Part shown: piece after piece, positions 1-5,295 of the stretch
How positions within the stretch are numbered: position 1 is the stretch's first letter
Layout of the letters: each line of letters opens with the position of its first letter
Assembly (NCBI GenBank): GCA_004525355.1
Contig: SPCK01000115.1
Span: forward strand, 1-6,913
From: Spirochaetales bacterium
Lineage (GTDB): Bacteria; Spirochaetota; Spirochaetia; Treponematales; UBA12059
Reading direction: 5' to 3'
Length of the DNA stretch: 6,913 bases
Notes under the pieces: generated by a model
Database searches by the model: none
The model's input: the letters and a program-made list of their open reading frames with translations, nothing else
Told to the model about the DNA's origin: nothing
Position numbers and translations under genes: made by a program

Positions 1-2
1 AA

Positions 3-233
3 CGGAGGGAAATCATCCTTGCGGTATCGGACCAGCTTCCCGTCTCGGTCAACGACCAGATAGTCGTAAAGGCCTTGGCGCCGGTATATTCCAAGGATAC
101 CGAGTCCCTCAGGAAGTTGGCGAACGATACCTTTGAGTGGATGCTGAGACTGGCTCCAGGGCAGGAAACCGTTCTGCCGCTTTCTTTCAGCGTGGAGTAT
201 CCCAAGGGAACGCCAATAAGCGGACTCGAATAG
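3..233 (+). CDS. DUF4139 / mucoidy-inhibitor MuiA-like protein, C-terminal fragment
   Basis: Open from the left edge and ending in TAG, this frame gives 76 residues starting RREIILAVSDQLPVSVNDQI and ending YPKGTPISGLE. The run of a conserved Arg-Arg-Glu/Ile start, a 'D-Q-x-P-V-S' turn, a 'W-x-L-x-L-x-P-G' strand and a final 'F-x-V-x-Y-P' beta strand is the usual C-terminal end of the DUF4139 (PF13598) domain in MuiA-like proteins. The role of these proteins is poorly defined; many are predicted to be exported beta-rich proteins with an N-terminal coiled coil, which would lie outside this window. The gene converges on the membrane-protein gene with only 32 bp between the two stops, and I see no clear terminator there. 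Family assignment is from recalled motifs only. Confidence 0.72.
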   Translation, partial: RREIILAVSDQLPVSVNDQIVVKALAPVYSKDTESLRKLANDTFEWMLRLAPGQETVLPLSFSVEYPKGTPISGLE

Positions 234-265
234 CCGGGCGTCTGGCGGGAATTCCTCCGGACAGG

Positions 266-619
266 CTACTCTACCGCCGACGCGGCGCTCGTCGTGTCGG
301 CGTACTGGGCCTTCTGGCCTGCCCATACCGCGGTGGATACGCCCAAGCCAATGGCTAGCAGGACGACCACCGCGATCGGCACGAACACCGGCGACGGTAT
401 TCTGCGTACGAGGCGCGCCCTGATCGTACAGGTGATCGCGGCCAGTAGCGCGCAAGCGAAAGTGGCGCCCGGAGTAAAGGTGCAGACCGACGGGTAGCCC
501 AGGATGTTTGGCCACGAGGCTCCTGCGTTTGGTATGAGGGTGATTACGGCACCAAGCGTGAACAATCCGCTCAGCGCCAGGAGGGGTCTGTAAGCAGAAC
601 CGTAGGGACTGGCCTTCAT
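266..619 (-). CDS. Small three-helix membrane protein of unknown function
   Basis: 117 residues. I do not recognise a named family. Three hydrophobic segments are visible: about residues 13-30, 47-66 and 78-100. A basic stretch (RARLVRR, 67-73) lies between helices 2 and 3, suggesting that loop is cytoplasmic. A cysteine-containing segment (YPSVCTFTPGATFACALL, 42-59) runs into helix 2. The C-terminal tail is short, polar and Ala/Ser/Thr-rich. The start was chosen at MKASPYGSA because its ATG overlaps the TGA of the upstream CoA-binding gene in an ATGA arrangement (616-619), so translation is probably coupled. The same frame stays open upstream to 1165, but that extension is basic, low-complexity shadow of the CoA-binding gene and was left out. 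Being a real protein is supported by clean hydrophobic periodicity and the gene overlap. Confidence 0.7.
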   Translation of the reverse strand: MKASPYGSAYRPLLALSGLFTLGAVITLIPNAGASWPNILGYPSVCTFTPGATFACALLAAITCTIRARLVRRIPSPVFVPIAVVVLLAIGLGVSTAVWAGQKAQYADTTSAASAVE

Positions 620-1083
620 CGGTTCGGTAGTGACGTGGACGATAGCCGTACAGTCGCGCGGGGTACGCCGGAAAGCCAGCCGTGGAAGCGGTGAAAGCCG
701 CCGCCCAACGCCATCATCGGGCAGGCGACCGCGGTCTGCATGCCGAGCTTCGAACAGTGCTCGAGTATCGCCGCGTCGACGGACATCTTCGAATTGAAGA
801 GCACTCGCTTTACTCCCTTGGCGGCGAGTTGCTCGACGAGAGCGGTGCTGTGCGCCTTGTTGGTGAGCACGTACGCAAGTTCGAATGTCCCGGGCGTACT
901 GTCGATGCTGGCGTATACTGTGGTGTCGTACGTGCCCGGGTTGGGATTGACCGCGATGATCGCAGTGCCGCGGGATTCGAACGCTTCGCGAATCGCTTTG
1001 CAGAATACGGCGTGCTTCCTGGAATATCCCACGAACAGCACCCGATCCGCCTCGAAGAACGAGGCGTCCAGCTTTTTTTCCAT
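616..1083 (-). CDS. CoA-binding (Rossmann-like) domain protein
   Basis: 155 residues, a normal length for single-domain CoA_binding_2 (PF13380) proteins related to the CoA-binding part of succinyl-CoA synthetase. Seen in order: a beta strand and nucleotide-binding turn VLFVGYSRKH (15-24), a helix, the second strand with the hallmark VNPN (45-48), a strand at about 69-73 (LAYVL), KRVLFNSK (92-99), and the C-terminal CPMMAL (121-126) followed by FHRFHGWL (130-137), a tail I recall from this family. The usual 'GAS' in the first turn is replaced by GYS. Such proteins presumably bind CoA or a related nucleotide; the reaction or partner is unknown. The start at 1083 is favoured by AGGAGG five bases upstream; a longer frame to 1167 has no such signal. 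It is first in a two-gene unit with the membrane protein, so the two may act together at the membrane (inference). Confidence 0.85.
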   Translation of the reverse strand: MEKKLDASFFEADRVLFVGYSRKHAVFCKAIREAFESRGTAIIAVNPNPGTYDTTVYASIDSTPGTFELAYVLTNKAHSTALVEQLAAKGVKRVLFNSKMSVDAAILEHCSKLGMQTAVACPMMALGGGFHRFHGWLSGVPRATVRLSSTSLPNR

Positions 1084-1084
1084 G

Positions 1085-1092
1085 ATGGCCTC
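1085..1092 (-). promoter_or_regulatory. Ribosome binding site of the CoA-binding gene
   Basis: On the minus strand the bases before the ATG at 1083 read GCAAGGAGGCCATC, giving a near-consensus AAGGAGG with a five-base spacer. It decides the start at residue MEKKLDASF over the longer open frame. Confidence 0.8.
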
Positions 1093-1167
1093 CTTGCCCG
1101 GATACGCTTTCGCCGATTCTCGGGCGCAAGTATGGTATGGGCCGGCTAAACGGCCCGGAACGCACAA

Positions 1168-1196
1168 AACGTACTACTTGACAGTTTTGGCGTCAA
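1168..1196 (-). promoter_or_regulatory. Possible promoter of the CoA-binding / membrane-protein unit
   Basis: On the minus strand TTGACG (1191-1196) is followed after exactly 17 bases by TACGTT (1168-1173). The -35 is five of six to consensus but the -10 only three of six. Transcription would begin near 1162, leaving a leader of about 78 bases. That leader contains a GC-rich hairpin (GGGCCG at 1139-1144 pairing with CGGCCC at 1151-1156, six-base loop) about 55 bases before the start codon; it has no T run and is not a terminator by itself. Confidence 0.3.
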
Positions 1197-1241
1197 GGTC
1201 ATGAAGGACTATCCAGACGAATCTCGGACTCACGGGGTGTG

Positions 1242-2060
1242 TCAGAATTCGGAACGCAGACCGCACGACAACCAAGCTACCCTGTCGGGGAAGCGAGCGT
1301 ACAACGCGGCGAATCCGCGCGGTCCGGTGCAGTGGCCGCAGAGAATCTTCCCCGGCGCTATCGCCGCAATGCCATCGACGACGCGATCGATGGTCTCCCG
1401 GGGAGCGTCGACGAGGTGGAATCCTCCGACCACGGCGGACACGGGACGGCCGGGGAAGGCGAGCCTGGCCTCCTCCAGGATATTGACAATGCCGCGGTGC
1501 GCGCACCCGGTGACCACGACGATACCGTCGGCCTCGTCGAACGCGAGCGATACCTCGTCGTCGAATTCATCGAGGCGCTCTTCTCCGTCCACCACGGTAC
1601 GGAACCTGGGATTGGCGCTCAGGCCGTCGACGATTTTCGCGTGCGGCAGCAGGAAAACCCTTGGCGCGATCTCGCGAAAACCGGCCACCTCGATCGCCCG
1701 CGGCGCGCGTCCGGGGCCTGCGGGTGCCGGTACGCCGATATCCCGCGAGCCCGATTCTGTTTTGGCCAGCTTTGGGTTGGAGTAGCCTTTTCCGGCGTAC
1801 AGGAGGGGCGACACCGGAGCGATCGCCGCGTACAGGGCGTCAAGCCCGCCGCAGTGGTCGTAATGGCCGTGGCTGAGGACTACGGCATCCACCCGGGCCA
1901 GGTCGATTTCGAGCGTTCTCGCGTTCTGCAGTAACGCGCTTGTCTGCCCGGTATCGAAGATGATCCTGGCCTTCTGCGTCTCGATGAAAAGCGACAATCC
2001 GTGTTCGCCGCGGAAACCGCCTTTGGGGCAGTAGTCCTCCATGAGTGGAGTTATGATCAT
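1242..2060 (-). CDS. Metallo-beta-lactamase-fold hydrolase, COG1237 type
   Basis: 272 residues. The metal-binding motif SHGHYDH is at 63-69 (H64, H66, D68, H69), preceded by the strand IIFDTGQT (33-40). Other metal-ligand candidates are H188 in TGCAHRGIVNI (184-194), which also carries the family-typical Gly-Ile-Val-Asn-Ile, and H215 in VGGFHL (211-216) or H243 in CGHCTG (241-246). The acidic DDEVSLAF (167-174) matches the 'DE' segment of COG1237, the family containing archaeal proteins annotated as dihydropterin ribofuranosylaminobenzene phosphate synthase-like. The bacterial members' substrate is not established; I infer a cytoplasmic dinuclear-metal hydrolase. The start MIITPLMEDY fits the family (short strand, then a Gly-Leu-Ser-Leu strand), but no Shine-Dalgarno sequence precedes it. 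It is 158 bp from the next gene on the same strand, so co-transcription is possible but not required. Confidence 0.85.
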   Translation of the reverse strand: MIITPLMEDYCPKGGFRGEHGLSLFIETQKARIIFDTGQTSALLQNARTLEIDLARVDAVVLSHGHYDHCGGLDALYAAIAPVSPLLYAGKGYSNPKLAKTESGSRDIGVPAPAGPGRAPRAIEVAGFREIAPRVFLLPHAKIVDGLSANPRFRTVVDGEERLDEFDDEVSLAFDEADGIVVVTGCAHRGIVNILEEARLAFPGRPVSAVVGGFHLVDAPRETIDRVVDGIAAIAPGKILCGHCTGPRGFAALYARFPDRVAWLSCGLRSEF

Positions 2061-2207
2061 GAAATCAAGAATGCACGTGATCGACCGACTGTCAAGGTTG
2101 AGTTGTAGCGCAGAGGTCTATACAGGCAACTGGCCAAGGGACGTCAGGCGGTCCGTGCTTCGACCCCATGGGAGGGTGCATCGGGCTGTACAATTGATGA
2201 TGAGCAT

Positions 2208-2236
2208 TTGAAAGTTATCGCCCATAGGTCTAGCAT
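2208..2236 (+). promoter_or_regulatory. Probable promoter of the CGGC-domain gene
   Basis: TTGAAA (2208-2213) is separated by 17 bases from TAGCAT (2231-2236), five of six and four of six matches to the housekeeping consensus. The start would fall near 2243, giving a leader of about 17 bases that contains the ribosome binding site. Confidence 0.45.
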
Positions 2237-2247
2237 TAAATCAGACC

Positions 2248-2254
2248 AAGGAGG
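2248..2254 (+). promoter_or_regulatory. Ribosome binding site of the CGGC-domain gene
   Basis: A consensus AAGGAGG with a five-base spacer to the ATG at 2260. It fixes the start as MADTERIG. Confidence 0.8.
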
Positions 2255-2259
2255 TTTTC

Positions 2260-2706
2260 ATGGCTGATACGGAACGAATAGGAATAATAATCTGCGATCG
2301 ATATAGGAGCTGCGCTGGAGGGAAATGCCTGCGCGCGCTCAGGAACCGTGAAGGAGCCTTTTCCATCTACAGGGATAAAGAAATCGAGTTGGCGGGGTAT
2401 ACCAGCTGCGGCGGCTGTCCTGGCGGCAACATCGAGTACGCCGGCGAGGAAATGGTCAAGAACGGCGTCACGGCCATCCATCTGGCCACCGGCCTCGTGG
2501 TCGGCTATCCGCCCTGTCCGCGTATCGACTATTTCGTCAAGTTCATGGAAGAGCGCTATAAGGTCCGTGTCGTCGTCGGGACGCATCCCATCCCCGCCAA
2601 ATACCTGGCCATCCATGACCGGCTTGGCACCTGGAACGCTCCCGAATGGAAGCCCCGGCTCAAGCCGACCATGTCGGACGAAAAGACCCGCCTCGCTTAC
2701 GACTGA
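2260..2706 (+). CDS. CGGC domain-containing protein
   Basis: 148 residues, matching the CGGC domain family (PF08821), named after the motif seen here at 50-53 in YTSCGGCPGGN. The order is a strand IGIIICDRY (7-15), C18 and C23 in a Cys-containing loop, the CGGC centre, a helix, the strand AIHLATGL (72-79), PPCP (84-87), and VVVGTHPIP (104-112). Six cysteines (12, 18, 23, 50, 53, 86) plus H74 and H109 suggest a metal or redox site; the family is described as possibly zinc-binding, and its reaction is unknown. About 30 residues after the core domain are polar and extend to the stop. No signal peptide or membrane segment is seen, so it is probably cytoplasmic. It has its own promoter-like sequence and stands alone, converging on the nitronate monooxygenase with 21 bp between stops. 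Confidence 0.87.
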   Translation: MADTERIGIIICDRYRSCAGGKCLRALRNREGAFSIYRDKEIELAGYTSCGGCPGGNIEYAGEEMVKNGVTAIHLATGLVVGYPPCPRIDYFVKFMEERYKVRVVVGTHPIPAKYLAIHDRLGTWNAPEWKPRLKPTMSDEKTRLAYD

Positions 2707-2727
2707 ATGTCGCCCCGTTCTGCCTGA

Positions 2728-3843
2728 TCAGGCCGGTTTGAATTTCCCGACCGCCTTCTCAAAGCCTTCCTTGAGGGAGCGCATCAGTTCGCGGACCGGT
2801 ACGATGGCGTTGACGCGCCATGCGTTGGAACCGCAGAAGGCAAAGCCGTTATTGAGCCTGCCCTTCATCGCCTGGACGAGGGCCGCGGCGATACAGTAGG
2901 GGCTGTTCTCGGGGTCGCAGGTAATCAGGCAATGGAATGGACAGTTGATCGGATGCTTCTTGCCTTCTTCTACCTGACGCAGGAAATCGTCTCGTATGGC
3001 ACGACCAGGAAGGCCCACCGGGCTCTGGATGATCGTAATGTCGTCCTTGCACGAGTCTATGTACGCCTGCTTGAAGGCTATGTCGGCGTCGCATTCGTCG
3101 GTCGCGACGAACCGGGTACCCATCTGGACGCCGGCCGCTCCCATTTCCAGGAACTCGGCGATATCCTCACCGGTATAGATGCCTCCGCCGGCGATGACGG
3201 GGATCTTTCTTCCGGATTCAAGCTCGAAGGGCCGTACCGCCGCGATGACCTCGGGGACGATGACCTGGAGTTGGTGCTCGGGCGCGTCGATCTGCTCGGG
3301 CTTGAAGCCCAGGTGGCCGCCGGCCTTGGGGCCTTCAACGACGATGGCGTCGGGAAGGTAATTGAAGTTCGAGAGCCACCGTTTGATAATAATGGTCGTA
3401 GCGCGTGCCGATGAGACGATCGGTACGAGCTTTGTCTTGGCCCCGTCCACGAGGTATTTGGGCAGATCCATGGGCAGGCCCGCTCCGGCGAAGATGATGT
3501 CCACCTTTTCTTCCACGGACGTCCTGACCATGTCGGCGAAATTGGTCAGGGCCATCATGACGTTTACGCCCAGGAGCCCGTCTTTGATGGTTTCCTTGGC
3601 CTTGTGAATCTCCCGCTTGAGAGCCCTGATGTTGGCCTCGAGCGGATTGCTGCCTATGTCGGGTTCGGCCGCGCCGATCATGGCGGCGGAGATTACGCCG
3701 ACACCGCCTTCATTGGCGACCGCGCTGGCCAATCGGGAGAGCGATATGCCTACTCCCATGCCGCCCTGCACGATGGGAACTCGCGCGATCAGCTCGCCGA
3801 TTCTCAACGCAGGGAAATTGCTCATTACTGCACTGTGACTCAT
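2728..3843 (-). CDS. Nitronate monooxygenase (2-nitropropane dioxygenase family)
   Basis: 371 residues; an FMN-dependent TIM-barrel flavoprotein that oxidises alkyl nitronates to carbonyl compounds and nitrite, related to the enoyl reductase FabK. Visible family motifs are PIVQGGMGVGIS (23-34), VEGPKAGGHLGF (169-180) with the catalytic His at 177, IPVIAGGGIYTGED (214-227) for FMN phosphate binding, and AAGVQMGTRFVAT (236-248). The C-terminal part carries four cysteines at 301, 305, 309 and 317, then GFAFCGSNAWRVN (333-345), a pattern I recall from the anaerobe-type subgroup. The true substrate is not provable; many members are only annotated by homology. The start MSHSAVMSN was chosen because GAGGGGG lies just upstream (spacer about four bases); an in-frame ATG at 3882 lies inside the upstream palindrome and has no ribosome binding site. 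MSNFPALRIG at residue 7 is a possible alternative. Confidence 0.9.
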   Translation of the reverse strand: MSHSAVMSNFPALRIGELIARVPIVQGGMGVGISLSRLASAVANEGGVGVISAAMIGAAEPDIGSNPLEANIRALKREIHKAKETIKDGLLGVNVMMALTNFADMVRTSVEEKVDIIFAGAGLPMDLPKYLVDGAKTKLVPIVSSARATTIIIKRWLSNFNYLPDAIVVEGPKAGGHLGFKPEQIDAPEHQLQVIVPEVIAAVRPFELESGRKIPVIAGGGIYTGEDIAEFLEMGAAGVQMGTRFVATDECDADIAFKQAYIDSCKDDITIIQSPVGLPGRAIRDDFLRQVEEGKKHPINCPFHCLITCDPENSPYCIAAALVQAMKGRLNNGFAFCGSNAWRVNAIVPVRELMRSLKEGFEKAVGKFKPA

Positions 3844-3866
3844 AGAGCCCCCTCGAGCATTGAGTG

Positions 3867-3890
3867 TACTATGAATGGCCATTCATTGTA
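3867..3890. promoter_or_regulatory. 24-bp palindrome, probable repressor operator
   Basis: Arms TACTATGAAT (3867-3876) and ATTCATTGTA (3881-3890) flank GGCC; the central 16 bases are a perfect palindrome and only one base pair of the whole 24 is mismatched. It overlaps the likely transcription start of the nitronate monooxygenase gene and ends 23 bases before its chosen ATG. A further half-site, TGCAATGAAT, is at 3919-3928 in the same orientation as the left arm. The size and shape suit a dimeric repressor; TetR-family regulators bind palindromes of this general kind, but no regulator gene lies in the window. Confidence 0.55.
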
Positions 3891-3924
3891 ACAGTCAATA
3901 TAGCAAATAGTGTCAAAATGCAAT
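3888..3924 (-). promoter_or_regulatory. Probable promoter of the nitronate monooxygenase gene
   Basis: Two overlapping readings exist on the minus strand. One is TTGACA (3911-3916) followed after 17 bases by TGTTAC (3888-3893), perfect at -35 and three of six at -10. The other is an extended -10, TGC plus TATATT (3897-3905), with a weak ATTGCA (3919-3924) at -35. Either places the start at about 3881-3890, inside the palindrome, which supports repression by that site. Confidence 0.45.
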
Positions 3925-4058
3925 GAATACGGATACGTTTCTCAAGAATTTATTTGAAACTCAGGGTGTGGCCGAGTAGTGCAGGGTGTCCAGGGGATAT
4001 CGAATGACGGTGAGACGATCCTCTGGTTGACATATTGTTGAGTAGTTATACTTGCTAC

Positions 4059-4065
4059 GGGGAGG
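4059..4065 (+). promoter_or_regulatory. Ribosome binding site of mgsA
   Basis: GGGGAGG six bases before the ATG at 4072, supporting the start MEKIKRIALV, which also matches the usual family start just before the first strand. Confidence 0.75.
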
Positions 4066-4071
4066 ATATAT

Positions 4072-4539
4072 ATGGAAAAGATCAAGCGAATCGCCCTGGT
4101 GGCTCACGATAATCGCAAGCGACACATGGTTGAATGGGTAGAGTACAACTGGCATACGCTTATGCGTCATATTCTCGTATGCACGGGCACGACAGGACGC
4201 CTGGTGGAAGAAACTATCCGACGCAAGGCGGGATCTACGATTTCGGAGGGTTTTGCGATACGCAAGCTCAAGTCCGGACCGCTTGGCGGCGACCAGCAGC
4301 TGGGCGCCCTCATCGCGGACGGAGAGATAGACGCAATCATCTTCTTCTGGGATCCCATGTCGCCACATCCCCATGACGTGGACGTCAAAGCGCTCCTGCG
4401 GATCGCAGTGCTGTACAATCTGCCTATCGCCTGCAACCGATCCACCGCGGATTTCATGATCTCAAGCCCCCTCCTGGACCGCGAGTATGAACAGGCAGTG
4501 GTCGACTACGGCGAATATATTGAACGTAAATTATCGTAA
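4072..4539 (+). CDS. mgsA: Methylglyoxal synthase
   Basis: 155 residues (E. coli MgsA is 152). Converts dihydroxyacetone phosphate to methylglyoxal and phosphate, a cytoplasmic glycolytic bypass that frees phosphate under phosphate shortage or sugar-phosphate overload. Nearly every family hallmark is present: IALVAHDNRK (7-16), CTGTTGRL (37-44), SGPLGGDQQLGALI (68-81) with the catalytic Asp at 74 (Asp71 in E. coli), IDAIIFFWDP (86-95), PHDVDVKALLRIA (100-112) with His 101 (His98 in E. coli), and NLPIACNRSTADF (116-128). About eight residues (ISEGFAIR) appear inserted before the SGP motif compared with E. coli. It is divergent from the nitronate monooxygenase and 124 bp upstream of the DUF1697 gene on the same strand. 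Homohexameric and allosterically inhibited by phosphate in E. coli; presumably the same here. Confidence 0.96.
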   Translation: MEKIKRIALVAHDNRKRHMVEWVEYNWHTLMRHILVCTGTTGRLVEETIRRKAGSTISEGFAIRKLKSGPLGGDQQLGALIADGEIDAIIFFWDPMSPHPHDVDVKALLRIAVLYNLPIACNRSTADFMISSPLLDREYEQAVVDYGEYIERKLS

Positions 4540-4649
4540 ACAAAGAGACATGGGTTTCCGGGCGACGCACGTGTTGTCTGACATGCGCGTTTACGGATGG
4601 ACTGACAAGGTGCTGACAAAGTCGATTGCTTTGCCAGCAGCCTACTGAC

Positions 4650-4655
4650 GGAAAG
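4650..4655 (+). promoter_or_regulatory. Ribosome binding site of the DUF1697 gene
   Basis: GGAAAG about eight bases before the ATG at 4664; weaker than those of neighbouring genes. No good promoter is visible in the 124 bp after mgsA, so read-through from mgsA is possible. Confidence 0.45.
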
Positions 4656-4663
4656 TTGGGAAC

Positions 4664-5197
4664 ATGAGTACGTACATCGCACTGTTGCGGGGCGTCAACG
4701 TCGGAGGCGTCATTCTGGAGATGGAAGATTTCAGGACTATTCTGGAATATATCGGTTTCCAGAAGATCAGGATCTATATCCAGAGCGGCAACGCGATATT
4801 CGAGACGAATGACACCAGCCGAAAGAAAATGGAAGCCGAGATCAGCTACGAGATAAGGAGCAAGATCGACAAGCCCGTCGTGGCGGTACTGCTGACCCTG
4901 GAGGAACTGCGGAGCGTCGTCGCCGCGCACCCGTTGGCGAGCTTCGGGGACCCTGAGAATCTTTACGTTACCGTATTGGCGCAAGAGCCGGGAGCGGCCG
5001 ACGCAGCCATCCTGCTGGATACGATGAATGGAGTCGATACGCACGAGGTCGTCGGCCGGACAGTCTACTCGTACTACGGGGAAGGCTATGATAAATCCAG
5101 GCGCACCAACAATTTCATTGAAAAGGTGCTCAAGATATCGGGGACGACGAGGAGCTGGGCAACCATGCGCGCGATAGTGGAGCTCGCTTCGAGTTGA
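4664..5197 (+). CDS. DUF1697 domain-containing protein
   Basis: 177 residues, a full-length member of DUF1697 (PF08002). Recognised from the N-terminal YIALLRGVNVGG (4-15), the strand IYIQSGNAIFET (37-48), a helix-rich middle with LEELRSVVAAHP (79-90), YVTVLAQEP (101-109), and the C-terminal KSRRTNNFIEKVLKISGTTRSW (positions 144-165; key residues Thr-Asn-Asn, Glu, Lys and Thr-Arg-Ser-Trp) that marks the family. No enzymatic activity is established for the family; the fold is a small alpha/beta domain and the protein has no signal peptide or membrane helix. The typical 'G-K-N' after RGVNVGG is replaced by V-I-L. It lies between mgsA and the toroid-like gene, but nothing in the sequence ties the three together functionally. 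Confidence 0.9.
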   Translation: MSTYIALLRGVNVGGVILEMEDFRTILEYIGFQKIRIYIQSGNAIFETNDTSRKKMEAEISYEIRSKIDKPVVAVLLTLEELRSVVAAHPLASFGDPENLYVTVLAQEPGAADAAILLDTMNGVDTHEVVGRTVYSYYGEGYDKSRRTNNFIEKVLKISGTTRSWATMRAIVELASS

Positions 5198-5283
5198 GGA
5201 TTGGATGTGACAGGACCGCGTCGACGACTATCAGATCGTTGAAATAGCCTGTTACTATTCCAACACCCTGCTATACGATTCAT

Positions 5284-5290
5284 GGGGGAA
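5284..5290 (+). promoter_or_regulatory. Ribosome binding site of the toroid-like gene
   Basis: GGGGGAA five bases before the ATG at 5296. A TGC-TATACG extended -10-like sequence lies at 5269-5277, but it would start transcription at the ribosome binding site itself, so I do not call it a promoter. Confidence 0.6.
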
Positions 5291-5295
5291 TTCCG

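Larger units (their letters stand above)
3844..4071. other. Divergent intergenic region, nitronate monooxygenase / mgsA
   Basis: A 228-bp control region between two divergent genes. The left half holds the palindrome, third half-site and nitronate monooxygenase promoter. The right half has TTGACA (4027-4032) and TATACT (4047-4052), which would serve mgsA, but they are only 14 bases apart, too close for a normal promoter, so the mgsA promoter is unresolved. A short CAGGGTGT repeat (3962-3969 and 3981-3988) has no obvious role. Confidence 0.5.

Noticed and set aside
266..1165. 299-residue minus-strand frame covering both left-hand genes
   Set aside because: Its first 180 residues are an arginine-rich shadow of the CoA-binding gene; only the last 117 residues have real protein character.
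1239..1934. 231-residue plus-strand frame opposite the metallo-hydrolase gene
   Set aside because: It is the antisense shadow of a gene with clear metal-binding motifs and has no recognisable domain of its own.
1177..2096. Nine-base inverted repeat CTTGACAGT (1177-1185) and ACTGTCAAG (2088-2096) flanking the metallo-hydrolase gene
   Set aside because: Both copies contain TTGACA, a common -35 sequence; nine bases without flanking duplication or any mobility gene is not evidence for a mobile unit.
2061..2207. Gene-free stretch checked for a small RNA or tRNA
   Set aside because: A segment near 2155-2180 vaguely recalls a tRNA T-arm, but no cloverleaf, anticodon arm or acceptor stem could be completed; short peptides in it have no start signal.
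2722..2733. Perfect palindrome GCCTGATCAGGC at the convergent gene ends
   Set aside because: As a hairpin it has only a four-pair stem, no T run on either side, and it overlaps the nitronate monooxygenase stop codon; too weak to call a terminator.
4535..4618. CGTAAAC / GTTTACG inverted repeat (4535-4541, 4589-4595) and three CTGACA copies (4579, 4602, 4613) after mgsA
   Set aside because: Arms are short and far apart, there is no T run for a terminator, and the CTGACA spacing is irregular.
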